Below are positions 47,805-55,764 of a DNA stretch of 64,000 nucleotides, one piece after another (within the stretch, counting starts at the first letter, position 1; the number at the start of each line of letters is the position of its first letter). The translations under genes and the position numbers were made by a program. This DNA comes from Nocardiopsis sp. FIRDI 009 (GTDB lineage Bacteria > Actinomycetota > Actinomycetes > Streptosporangiales > Streptosporangiaceae): contig NZ_QPNC01000033.1 in NCBI RefSeq assembly GCF_003386285.1, positions 1-64,000 of the forward strand, written 5' to 3'. The notes beneath the pieces are model-generated. The model was not told the origin of the DNA, did not search any database, and worked only from the letters and a program-made list of their open reading frames with translations.

Positions 47805-48539
47805 TCAGGTCAGGGCGAGCTTGTGTCGGCGCAGCGCCTGGTAGTACGGCTGGTGCCGTGCGCTGAACGAGGCGAGTCGGGGGTTGTTGTCCACGGTGTC
47901 CGCGTACTCGGTGACCGAGTCGCGGAAGCCGGAGCTCTCGCTGACATCGACGTGCCAGCGCTTGGACCGCTCCCATTCGGGACGGTCGCCCGGCGCCCAC
48001 CTCAGGGCGGCGGGGTCGAAGGGCAGGCCCACCTCCCGGCAGTAGGCGGCCAGGGTGCGCTCGGGGTCGCGGACGAGGTCGTCGGAGTCGACGACGACGG
48101 CCCGGCCGCCCGCCGCCACGACGGCCGTGTGGAGCTCGTGCAGCTGCTCCAGGCCGAGGGCGCCCGCCTCCATGTCCGGTTTGAGGGCGTAGAAGGAGGC
48201 CGCGATCTGCTCGGGCCTGCGGATCAGGAAGGTGTGCGTCGCCTCGCGCAGGAACTCGGAGTCCTCCAGGACCGCCGGGAAACGGTGGTCCGTGGTGTCC
48301 TTCAGGAACACCGTCCGGTGCGCCGACAGGGCGCGGACGGCCCCGATCAGCTCCCGGTGCGAACGGACCTCGCGGCCGTCGACCGTGGTGGCGCCGAAGT
48401 CGGTGACGTTGCAGAAGGGCTCGTGCAGGCCGACGAGGTCACCGCGCTCCAGCATCGCGCGGAAGAAGGCGGTGGATCGTGCCCGTGGCGCGCTCCAGAG
48501 CGCGAGGGTTCGGGGGTGCGGGGCGTGGTCGTTGTCCAT
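47805..48539 (-). CDS. P-loop sulfotransferase-like protein
   Basis: A 244-residue protein of the PAPS-dependent sulfotransferase type. It has the 5'-phosphosulfate loop WSAPRARSTAFFRAM, then LVGLHEPFCN, KDTTDH, the 3'-phosphate region FLIRRPEQIAASFYAL and VVVDSDDLVRDPERTLAAYC. ATG 48539 follows GAAGGTGAT. In AmCP-derived azabicycle or aziridine pathways sulfation of a hydroxyl followed by sulfate elimination closes the ring, so it is a good candidate for the same step here (inference). It starts right beside a cluster operator, 38 bp downstream of it, and probably leads its own transcript into the hydroxylase gene. Confidence 0.82.
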   Translation of the reverse strand: MDNDHAPHPRTLALWSAPRARSTAFFRAMLERGDLVGLHEPFCNVTDFGATTVDGREVRSHRELIGAVRALSAHRTVFLKDTTDHRFPAVLEDSEFLREATHTFLIRRPEQIAASFYALKPDMEAGALGLEQLHELHTAVVAAGGRAVVVDSDDLVRDPERTLAAYCREVGLPFDPAALRWAPGDRPEWERSKRWHVDVSESSGFRDSVTEYADTVDNNPRLASFSARHQPYYQALRRHKLALT

Positions 48540-48576
48540 GGCGATCACCTTCGTGCAGGGCGGCGCCCGCCCCCAG

Positions 48577-48592
48577 TCGGGAGATTCCCCGA
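48577..48592. promoter_or_regulatory. Cluster operator, copy C
   Basis: TCGGGAGATTCCCCGA, 38 bp upstream of the sulfotransferase start, in the 59-bp gap after the M28 peptidase gene. It differs from the reverse complement of copy D by one base. An outer CCCC/GGGG pair extends the symmetry to about 26 bp. Confidence 0.65.
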
Positions 48593-48598
48593 CCGGGG

Positions 48599-50908
48599 TC
48601 AGACGGTGACGGTGTTGGCCGCGACGGCCCGGCCGAATCCGCCAGCGGACCACGTGACCGTGTCCGGTGGCGCTTCGCCCAAGGCGCTCTCGGGGACGTC
48701 GGCGGTGTAGGAGATGAGGCGCAGGGGCAGCTCCTGCTCCCCCCGCACGCGCAACACCACGTCCACACCGTCGCCGGGGGCGACGAAGTGGAAGCCCCAG
48801 TTCCACTCGGTGCGGGTGTCCGGCCGGTTGACGGAGGCGGAGATCGGGAGGCCGTCCACCGAGACCCGCGCCAACCGGTCCTGGCCGATGGCCGAGTACA
48901 GGGACAGCACGGTGGTCCGGTCCTCGTCCGCGGTCAGGCGCACCCGGACCTCCCGGAGCCCGTCGCCCACCGCGCGTTCCCCGACGATCTCGGCCTCCGG
49001 GACGGGGAGCGCGACGACGGGGGCGGGCCCGCTCCGGTAACCGCCGGACTGGTACAGGGCGGGGTAGGTGTCCTCGACGTCCCGCGGCTCGCCCGTGACG
49101 TACCGGTCCAGCCAGGACGAGCCCGCGGGGGTGGGACTCAGCCAGACCGCCTCCCCCGTGTCGTCGTCGTAGACGTAGTGCAGGTTGACCTGTGCGGGAT
49201 GTTCGGCGTCGACGCCGTCCGCCGCGACCCCCGCCGCGGCCAGCAGCACCCCGGCCGCGGTGACCGCGGCCAGCAGCGCACGCGGTGCCCGGCTCTCCGG
49301 GCTCGACGCGAGGTTCGGCATGACCGGCAGCAGGGCCAGAACGAGCACCGCCAGGACCACGGGCGCCAGGGCGAGGCCGACGGTCGGGAACAGGAGCGCC
49401 ACCACGGGTGTGAAGAGGGCCGCCGAAACCAGCGCGGCTCCGGACAGGAGGAGCGTCCGCAGCGGTGACGCCTCCTCCGTCCGTCCCACCAGCGAGAGTC
49501 CGACCGCACCGGCCAGGGCGGGCCACGTGAAGAGGTAGGCGGCCTCCGGGAGCAGCGCGGTGGTGACGGCCGTCAGCAGCGCGTACCAGACCAGGGCCGC
49601 GGCCAGCAGCACCGGGGTCCCGTGCCGTCGCCGCGCGCGCCCGGCCCACAGTCCGCACAGCGCGACCGCGAGGAGAGCCAGTCCGGCGGCGATCGGCGCG
49701 GGTCGGTAGGTGTCGCCGAACGGGAAGTCCGCGAAGTGGGGACGGGCGAGCACACCCAGCCGCCACACGGCCCAGCCGACCGCGGCCGCGGCGACCAGGG
49801 GAACCGCGTACCCGGCGGCGGCCCGGAGGGTCGCCCGGAGCGTGAGCACCTCCCGCCGCCGCGCGGTCCACAGCGCCGCCGCGACCCCGGCGACCACGAG
49901 CGCCCCGAGCCCGGTCGCCGCCCAGGCCGGATAGTGGACGAGCAGCCCGAAGACGGTCAGGTACGTGCTGTCTCCCCCGGCATCGAGTTCGATGTCGTCG
50001 TAGGCCAGGGCGGAGGCGGCGGCCAGCGCCGCGTCCCCGAGGTCCTGGAGGCTGCGCTCGTCGAGGGCGTCCAGGTCGTCGCGCGGGGTGTCGTAGCGCG
50101 CGGACCCGCCGACGACGGCGAAGTTCATGCCCGTGTAGCCCGCTTCCTCGAAGACCGTGAAGTCGGTGTGGTTGGGCATGAGGCGGTAGACGCCGTCCGA
50201 GAAGGAACCCGCGAAGGGGGTGTTCTCGGACAGCGCCGGGACGAAGGCGCTGGCGCGCTCACCGGCCTCGAACATCAGGGCCGGGCCGCTCGTGCCGCGT
50301 GCCTCCATGTTGAGGATCACGGTGTCGTCGGGGTCCCCGGCGACCTCGGGGTCGAGGGTGAAGGCGCGGGCGCCCAGCTGTCCCGACTCCTCGGCGTCGG
50401 TGAAGAGGAACTCCACGTCGTTGCGGGGCGTGGGCCCCGAGGTCAGCGCACGCGCGACCTCCAGGAGCGTGGCCACGCCCATGCCGTCGTCCGTGGCCCC
50501 CGGTCCGATGGGCACGGAGTCGTAGTGGGCGACGAGGAGGACCCTCCCACCGCCTCCGCTTCCCGGGAGGACGGCGTGGACGTTGGCGACGTTGCCCGCC
50601 AGGTGCGGGGTGAAGTACACGTTCCGTTCGGCCGCGGCCTCCAGGATCCTGGGCTCCAGACCCAGGGCCTCCAGTTCACCGACCAGGTACTCCCTGGTGT
50701 CGGCCGCGCCCCGCGATCCGGACGGACGCGGGCGCTCGGCGATCTGTTCGACGTGGGCGCGCGCCCGTTCCGCGGAGAACTCGTGGTCGGCCGCGGTGGC
50801 CGGGAGGGGGGAGGGCGGGATCAGGGGGAGCAGGCTCAGCAGGCAGACCGCGAACACCGCCGTGAGCGCCGCGAACGGCGCGGGGGAGCGCCCCCGCCCG
50901 GCGGTCAC
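48599..50908 (-). CDS. Membrane-anchored M28-family metallopeptidase
   Basis: A 769-residue protein. One N-terminal membrane segment (FAALTAVFAVCLLSLLPLIP) leads to an extracellular M28 aminopeptidase-type domain at about 40-320 with all metal ligands: VLLVAHYDSVPIGPGATDDG, FTDAEESGQLGA, LNMEARGTSG and PNHTDFTV. About eight membrane helices follow (about 345-590), then an extracellular beta-rich domain of about 170 residues. GTG 50908 overlaps the GNAT stop (GTGA). Related proteins occur outside such clusters, but coupling to the GNAT and thioesterase genes suggests a task on the product outside the cell, such as maturation by trimming or detoxification. Confidence 0.85.
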   Translation of the reverse strand: MTAGRGRSPAPFAALTAVFAVCLLSLLPLIPPSPLPATAADHEFSAERARAHVEQIAERPRPSGSRGAADTREYLVGELEALGLEPRILEAAAERNVYFTPHLAGNVANVHAVLPGSGGGGRVLLVAHYDSVPIGPGATDDGMGVATLLEVARALTSGPTPRNDVEFLFTDAEESGQLGARAFTLDPEVAGDPDDTVILNMEARGTSGPALMFEAGERASAFVPALSENTPFAGSFSDGVYRLMPNHTDFTVFEEAGYTGMNFAVVGGSARYDTPRDDLDALDERSLQDLGDAALAAASALAYDDIELDAGGDSTYLTVFGLLVHYPAWAATGLGALVVAGVAAALWTARRREVLTLRATLRAAAGYAVPLVAAAAVGWAVWRLGVLARPHFADFPFGDTYRPAPIAAGLALLAVALCGLWAGRARRRHGTPVLLAAALVWYALLTAVTTALLPEAAYLFTWPALAGAVGLSLVGRTEEASPLRTLLLSGAALVSAALFTPVVALLFPTVGLALAPVVLAVLVLALLPVMPNLASSPESRAPRALLAAVTAAGVLLAAAGVAADGVDAEHPAQVNLHYVYDDDTGEAVWLSPTPAGSSWLDRYVTGEPRDVEDTYPALYQSGGYRSGPAPVVALPVPEAEIVGERAVGDGLREVRVRLTADEDRTTVLSLYSAIGQDRLARVSVDGLPISASVNRPDTRTEWNWGFHFVAPGDGVDVVLRVRGEQELPLRLISYTADVPESALGEAPPDTVTWSAGGFGRAVAANTVTV

Positions 50909-51867
50909 CGCGACCCCTGCGGCGCGGCCGAGCGCACGACGCGGATCTCGGTGAGCCGGTAGCCCGTCGCCTCGATCGCCGCCGCCATCGGCGCGTTGGC
51001 GGTGTCCGTGACGGCGGTGACGTGCTCGGCCCCGTCCTCGGCGACCAGGATCCGGGTGGTCTCCGCGAGCATGTCGCGGACGTGTCCGTGCCCGCGCCAC
51101 TCGGGAACGACGCCGATATAGCCGACCGTCGGACCGTAGGGGTTGCGGGTGGGGACGATCAGACCGACGAGTTCACCCTCGGGGGTGCGCGCCAGGCGCC
51201 ACCATCCGCGGTCGCCGGGAAAGCCGCGGTAGAGTTCGAGGTCCTCGCGCGCCTGGCGCTCGGGGGTCATGACGCGCAGTTCCTGCCGGGTGGCGAAGTC
51301 GAGACTTCCCACGGCCACGCGCCGGAAGACCTCGGCGAAGGCGTCGTCGTCGGGTTCGGGCGTGTAGACCAGCCGCCCCTCGGGGGCCGGCAGGGGGGTG
51401 TCCGGAGTCCACTCGAAGCGCAGGCGCTCGTTCTCCTCCTCCAGCCCGGCACGGGCGGCGGCCTCCCGGCGCCAGTCCAGCGCCCGCACCACCTCGGGGC
51501 GTTCACGCCAGCCCACCGGCAGCTTCAGGTGGTACCCGGGGAGCTCCTCCGCGCCGGCGCCGGTGATGGCCCGGTGCCCGGCCGCGAGGAGTCCGGCCGC
51601 CAGGCCCACCGGGTCGTCCGCGCCGGGGGCGGTCGAGAGGCAGTTGAGGGCGAGCGGAGACCCGCCGTCCGGGAACCCCCACCACAGGGCACGGGCGAGG
51701 ACCCGGCCGTCGCGTTCGGCGATCCAGGTCCACTCGGGGCGGTAGCGGCGGTCCGCGGCCTCCCGGGCGTACTGTTCGGCCGTGACACGGCTGATGGGTT
51801 CGCCGACCTCGTACTCGAAGGCGTGGGCGATCTCGTCCCCACGGACGGGGCGGAACTGTGTGGTCAC
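50905..51867 (-). CDS. Tandem GNAT acetyltransferase
   Basis: A 320-residue protein with two GNAT folds. The second half is clearer: GYIGVVPEWRGHGHVRDMLA is the acetyl-CoA loop, followed by TDTANAPMAAAIEATGYRL. The first half (about 1-150) keeps the fold pattern (WTWIAERDGRVLARALWWG) but its loop is weak. Similar tandem GNATs acetylate small antibiotics (MshD-like layout). GTG 51867 follows GGAGGAG and overlaps the thioesterase stop (GTGA). A self-resistance or tailoring role is plausible; no substrate evidence. Confidence 0.8.
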   Translation of the reverse strand: MTTQFRPVRGDEIAHAFEYEVGEPISRVTAEQYAREAADRRYRPEWTWIAERDGRVLARALWWGFPDGGSPLALNCLSTAPGADDPVGLAAGLLAAGHRAITGAGAEELPGYHLKLPVGWRERPEVVRALDWRREAAARAGLEEENERLRFEWTPDTPLPAPEGRLVYTPEPDDDAFAEVFRRVAVGSLDFATRQELRVMTPERQAREDLELYRGFPGDRGWWRLARTPEGELVGLIVPTRNPYGPTVGYIGVVPEWRGHGHVRDMLAETTRILVAEDGAEHVTAVTDTANAPMAAAIEATGYRLTEIRVVRSAAPQGSR

Positions 51868-52835
51868 TCGCGGACTCCTCCGACGTGTGCTGATTCGGTC
51901 GCCGTCCCCGCCACGACGGTGTCCAGCACCTCGGCCAGGCGGTCGACCGCGGGCGGCCGCATCATGCCGTAGTGGTCGCCTGGGACGGTGTGGTGTGTGA
52001 CGCGGCCGCTCACCCGGGCCCCCCACCGGGTCACGGCGTCGGCTCCCTGGACTCCCCGGTCGGCGGTGACCAGGTGGAGGTCACCGTCGTAGGCGGGCGG
52101 GGTCCACCCGGCGCCGGCACGCATGAGGGCGAGCCCCACCCCGAGCCTGCGGATCGTCGCCCCGCGTTCGCGCCCGTGCACGCACCCGGCCCGGACCAGG
52201 GCGTCCGCGGCCGCCGCCAGGCGCTCGGGCTCGCTGTGCCCGGCCAACGCGTCGGGGTCGAGTCCGGGGGGACGCCCGCCGAGGGTGAGGGCGAAGCTCT
52301 CGGCGAGGTACGCCAGCAGCGCGGCCCTGTCGGTGGTCACGTTCTCGGGAGGGAGGCTGTCGAGCAGGACGAGCGTCTCGACCGGGAGGCCCTCCGCGCG
52401 CAGGGCGCAGGCGACCGCGTAGGCGAGGCTGCCACCGGTGGACCAGCCGACCAGGTGGCAGGGGCCGGACCCGGTGATGGCGCGGACCGCGGCGACGTGT
52501 CCGTCGACCACCTCGGCCAGCGATGACGGGGGCGCGGAACCGGAGTCGATCCCCGGGGCCTGGAGTCCGAGGACCGGCGGGCCCTCCGCCAGCGCCTCCG
52601 AGATCGGGAAGTAGGGGAAGACGGTGCCGTTCGCGGAGTGAACGAAGACGACCGGAGGGCCGTGGTCGCCCTCGCGCATGGAGACGGCGTTCTCCGGCAG
52701 CTTTGTGCCCCGCGCCGGCGCCGCGGCGGCCACCTCGCCGGAACGACGGCGCGTCCGCAACAGCCGGACGAACTCCTCACGCTGCCGGGGGCTGAGTCGC
52801 GCCAGGCGGCGCTCGACCTCTCCGTCCTCGATCAT
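51864..52835 (-). CDS. Discrete NRPS-type releasing thioesterase
   Basis: A 323-residue protein similar to the C-terminal type I thioesterase domains of NRPSs (EntF-like). A short N-terminal segment RLARLSPRQREEFVRLLRTR looks like a carrier or docking remnant; then VVFVHSANGTVFPYFP, the nucleophile in HLVGWSTGGSLAYAVA, VLLDSLPPE and the final histidine in VPGDHYGMMRPP. None of the NRPS proteins in the window ends in a thioesterase, so this one probably releases the peptide in trans. ATG 52835. It is the first gene of a leftward unit (thioesterase, GNAT, M28 peptidase) divergent from the stand-alone A domain gene across a 183-bp region with operator copy D. Confidence 0.9.
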   Translation of the reverse strand: MIEDGEVERRLARLSPRQREEFVRLLRTRRRSGEVAAAAPARGTKLPENAVSMREGDHGPPVVFVHSANGTVFPYFPISEALAEGPPVLGLQAPGIDSGSAPPSSLAEVVDGHVAAVRAITGSGPCHLVGWSTGGSLAYAVACALRAEGLPVETLVLLDSLPPENVTTDRAALLAYLAESFALTLGGRPPGLDPDALAGHSEPERLAAAADALVRAGCVHGRERGATIRRLGVGLALMRAGAGWTPPAYDGDLHLVTADRGVQGADAVTRWGARVSGRVTHHTVPGDHYGMMRPPAVDRLAEVLDTVVAGTATESAHVGGVRE

Positions 52836-52915
52836 GCCTGCCTCTCTCGGGGTCCGGACGCCCGCTGCGGGCGGATGTCACGCACAGTCTGGGCACCGCG
52901 GCCGCCCCGTCGGCA

Positions 52916-52931
52916 TCGGGGAAACTCCCGA
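52916..52931. promoter_or_regulatory. Cluster operator, copy D
   Basis: TCGGGGAAACTCCCGA, in the divergent promoter between the thioesterase gene (81 bp away) and the stand-alone A gene (88 bp away). Outer repeats CCCGTCGG and CCGACGGG flank it. Confidence 0.65.
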
Positions 52932-53018
52932 CGGGACGCGGGCGGCACGGGCGCGGGAACATGGCACACCGGCAGAAGTGAGCCGAATCGAGGCACCCCA
53001 GACACGAGTGGAGAGACC

Positions 53019-55061
53019 GTGAACGACAGGCGTTCGGAGCCCGGCGTGTGGGAGGCGCCCCGCACCGTGCTGACGTCGGGGCTCGCGGGCGTGCTGGCCC
53101 GCGTCACCGGCGCGGCCGAGGTCAGGATCGACGTCGCCCTCCCGGAAACCGCCCCTTCCGGTCCGCACCTGTCCGTGGTGGTCGCCACGGGCGACGACCC
53201 GGCCTTCGACGACCTGCTCGGCCGGGTCGGACGCGCCTTCTCCTCGGCCGGTGTGAGGGAGCGGCCGCTCGCGGCGCCGGGCTCCGTCACGGTGACGACG
53301 GACGAGGACCTGTCCCCCGACGAGGAGGACCGCGCCCTGGCGGTGGTCGGGTGGGACGATGACGGCGACGGGCCGGAGGTCCGCTGCTCCCCCGGGCTCC
53401 TCGACGACGTCTGGGGGGACGGGGTGGCCGGCCGGCTCCTCCGTCTGCTGGAGGAGGGCGTGGCGCGTCCGGACACGCGGCTCAGCGCGCTGCCCGTCAT
53501 GGCCCGCAGTGAGTACAAGCGATCCGTGTCGGGCTGGAACGACACCGCTGTCCCCTACCCGAACACCGGCCTGTGCCTGCATGAACTGTTCGAGCGGTGG
53601 GCCGACCGCACGCCGGACGCCGTCGCGGCCAGGTTCGAGGGCGTGGAGGTGAGCTACGCGGAGCTGAACCGGCGTGCCAACCGGTTGGCCGCCCACCTGA
53701 ACCGCCTGGGCGTGGCCGCCGAGCAGGCGGTCGGTGTCCTGCTGCCGCGCGGGCTCGAACTGCCCAGGGCCGTCATGGGTGTGCTCAAGGCCGGAGGCGC
53801 CTACCTGCCGCTGGACCCGGACCACCCGCCGGAGCGGCTGGCGCGGGTCACCTCCGACGCCGGGTGTTCGGTGGCGGTGACCACGACGTCGCTCGCCGGT
53901 GCGCTGCCCCCCGAGGTCCTGCCCCTGTGCGTGGACTCCCCCGCGGTCTCGGCGGCCGTCGACGCGGCGCCGGACGACGACCCCGGCCACGCCACCGACC
54001 CGAGGAACCTGGCCTACGTCCTGTACACCTCGGGCTCCTCCGGTATGCCCAAGGGCGTACTCGTGCAGCACGACTCGGTGGTGAACATGGTGGAGTGCAA
54101 CCACCACTCCTACGGTGTCGGACCGGGGGACCGGATCCTCCAGTACTCCAACCCGTGCTTCGACGTGAGCGTGGTCGACTTCTTCGCCAGTCTGTGCAAC
54201 GGGGCCACGCTGGTCCTGGCCCCGCGGAGCACGCTGGTGGACCCCGACGCCCTCGTCTCCCTCATGCGCCGTGAGCGGGTGACCTTCCTGGAGATCACCA
54301 CGGCGGTGGCGCGGCTCCTGGACCTGGACACGCTGCCGGACCTGCGGATCATCAACGTCGGCGGGGAGGCCCTCACCGGCGATGTCGTGGTCGGTCTGCA
54401 GAACGGTCACCGGGTGGTCCACAACAAGTACGGCCCCACGGAGACCACCGTGTTCACCACCGCGTACCTGTGTGTCAACGGTGACTCCGAGAGCAGGACC
54501 CCCATAGGCACCCCGGTGCCCAACCACCGGGCGTACGTGACGGACCCCCTCCAGAACCCCGTGCCGGTGGGCGCGGCGGGGGAGTTACTGATCGGGGGAG
54601 CCGGAGTCACCCGGGGCTACCTGGGCAGCCCCGGCCTCACGGCGGAGCGGTTCGTCCCGGACCCGTGGTCCGCCGACGGCGGGCGCCTGTACCGGACCGG
54701 GGACCGGGCCCGCTGGCGTCCGGACGGCAACCTGGAGTTCCTCGGCCGTGTGGACAGCCAGTTGAAGATGAACGGGCTGCGGATCGAACCGGGCGAGGTG
54801 GAGACCGCCGTGTGCGGGCTCGACTCCGTGGAGGCCTCCGTGGTCGACCTGGACGAGGCCTCGGGCGGCCATTCCCTGGTCGTCTTCATCCAACCCGCGT
54901 CGGGCCATACGGCGCCCACCACGGGTGAGCTCCGCCAGCGGTTGAGGGACGTGCTGCCGTCGGCCTGGATCCCGGCCAGGGTGGTGGCGGTCGACGCGAT
55001 GCCGCTGAACCGGAACGGGAAGATCGACCGCAGGCGGCTGGTGCGCCCGGCGGGACGGTAG
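53019..55061 (+). CDS. Stand-alone NRPS adenylation domain, with TTA codon
   Basis: A 680-residue protein. Residues 1-170 look like the C-terminal scrap of a condensation domain, including LSALPVMARSEYKRSVSGWN. Residues about 185-680 are a full A domain (YVLYTSGSSGMPKGV, YRTGDRARW, LNRNGKIDRRRL), and the protein ends there with no carrier. The pocket reads about D-V-V-E-N-G-K-V-F-K; Glu at position 278 is typical for ornithine-like basic substrates. It probably loads the A-less C-PCP protein in trans. Codon 523 (54585-54587) is TTA, rare here, so expression may depend on the bldA leucyl-tRNA. GTG 53019 follows GGAGAG. Confidence 0.92.
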   Translation: MNDRRSEPGVWEAPRTVLTSGLAGVLARVTGAAEVRIDVALPETAPSGPHLSVVVATGDDPAFDDLLGRVGRAFSSAGVRERPLAAPGSVTVTTDEDLSPDEEDRALAVVGWDDDGDGPEVRCSPGLLDDVWGDGVAGRLLRLLEEGVARPDTRLSALPVMARSEYKRSVSGWNDTAVPYPNTGLCLHELFERWADRTPDAVAARFEGVEVSYAELNRRANRLAAHLNRLGVAAEQAVGVLLPRGLELPRAVMGVLKAGGAYLPLDPDHPPERLARVTSDAGCSVAVTTTSLAGALPPEVLPLCVDSPAVSAAVDAAPDDDPGHATDPRNLAYVLYTSGSSGMPKGVLVQHDSVVNMVECNHHSYGVGPGDRILQYSNPCFDVSVVDFFASLCNGATLVLAPRSTLVDPDALVSLMRRERVTFLEITTAVARLLDLDTLPDLRIINVGGEALTGDVVVGLQNGHRVVHNKYGPTETTVFTTAYLCVNGDSESRTPIGTPVPNHRAYVTDPLQNPVPVGAAGELLIGGAGVTRGYLGSPGLTAERFVPDPWSADGGRLYRTGDRARWRPDGNLEFLGRVDSQLKMNGLRIEPGEVETAVCGLDSVEASVVDLDEASGGHSLVVFIQPASGHTAPTTGELRQRLRDVLPSAWIPARVVAVDAMPLNRNGKIDRRRLVRPAGR

Positions 55062-55087
55062 TCACGGTCCCCGGTCCCCTCCGGTTG

Positions 55088-55110
55088 CCAAAAATATGCA
55101 GACCGGTCTA
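55088..55110. promoter_or_regulatory. TetR operator 1
   Basis: CCAAAAATATG followed by CAGACCGGTCTA; the second part is palindromic. It ends 11 nt before the start codon of the TetR gene, overlapping its promoter, so autorepression is expected. It matches operator 2 at 20 of 23 positions. Confidence 0.75.
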
Positions 55111-55121
55111 GTCTTGCCCCC

Positions 55122-55694
55122 ATGGGAACCAAGGGAGCGGCCACACGGGCACGGCTCGTGGACGGCGCGCGCGAACTGCTGGAGGCGCACGGGTACTCCG
55201 GCACCGGGCTCAACCAGGTGCTGTCCGCCAGCGGCACCCCGCGCGGCTCCCTCTACTTCCACTTCCCCGGCGGCAAGGACGAACTCGTCACGGCGGCCCT
55301 GGAGGCGGCGGGCGCGGAGATCGGAACACTCCTGCGCGAGCTGTCCGAGGAGACGCCCGACACGGTCGGCCTCGTCCACGCCGTGATCGACCACTTCACC
55401 GCCAGGATGGAGGGGTCGGCGTTCACCAAGGGCTGCCCCCTCGCCGCCACGGCCCTGGACGTGGCGGCCACCAACGACGCCGTGCACGCGGTCTGCCGTG
55501 ACGTCTACTCGTCCTGGCAGCGGGTGCTGGCGGACCGCCTGGCCGCGGACGGGCTCGACCGCGCCCGGGCGGACGCCAACGCCTGGTCCGTCCTGTCCGT
55601 CATCGAGGGGGCGCTCCTCCTGGCCAGGGCGACCCGCGACCGGGCTCCGCTCGACGCCGCGCGGGGGACGGTCACCCGGATCCTCGACGCATAG
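55122..55694 (+). CDS. TetR-family regulator
   Basis: A 190-residue repressor. The N-terminal HTH reads TRARLVDGARELLEAHGYSG, GLNQVLSASGTPRGSLYFHF, GGKDELVTAAL; the C-terminal ligand domain has the GCPLAATALDVA block of the TetR_C LfrR/YxaF-like group, whose members control reductases and efflux genes in response to small hydrophobic compounds. The ATG at 55122 is only 11 nt from the operator, so the message may be leaderless. An almost identical operator lies in front of the next gene. It is at the right border of the peptide cluster and probably a separate unit. Confidence 0.92.
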   Translation: MGTKGAATRARLVDGARELLEAHGYSGTGLNQVLSASGTPRGSLYFHFPGGKDELVTAALEAAGAEIGTLLRELSEETPDTVGLVHAVIDHFTARMEGSAFTKGCPLAATALDVAATNDAVHAVCRDVYSSWQRVLADRLAADGLDRARADANAWSVLSVIEGALLLARATRDRAPLDAARGTVTRILDA

Positions 55695-55727
55695 CCGAGA
55701 CCCCGCGCGACGGGGTTCTCGCGTGTT

Positions 55728-55750
55728 CCAAAAATATGTAGATAGGTCTA
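55728..55750. promoter_or_regulatory. TetR operator 2
   Basis: CCAAAAATATG followed by TAGATAGGTCTA, 14 nt before the ATG of the SDR-hydrolase gene. Same layout as operator 1 with one half-site less perfect. Confidence 0.75.
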
Positions 55751-55764
55751 CTTAAGGAGTGGCC

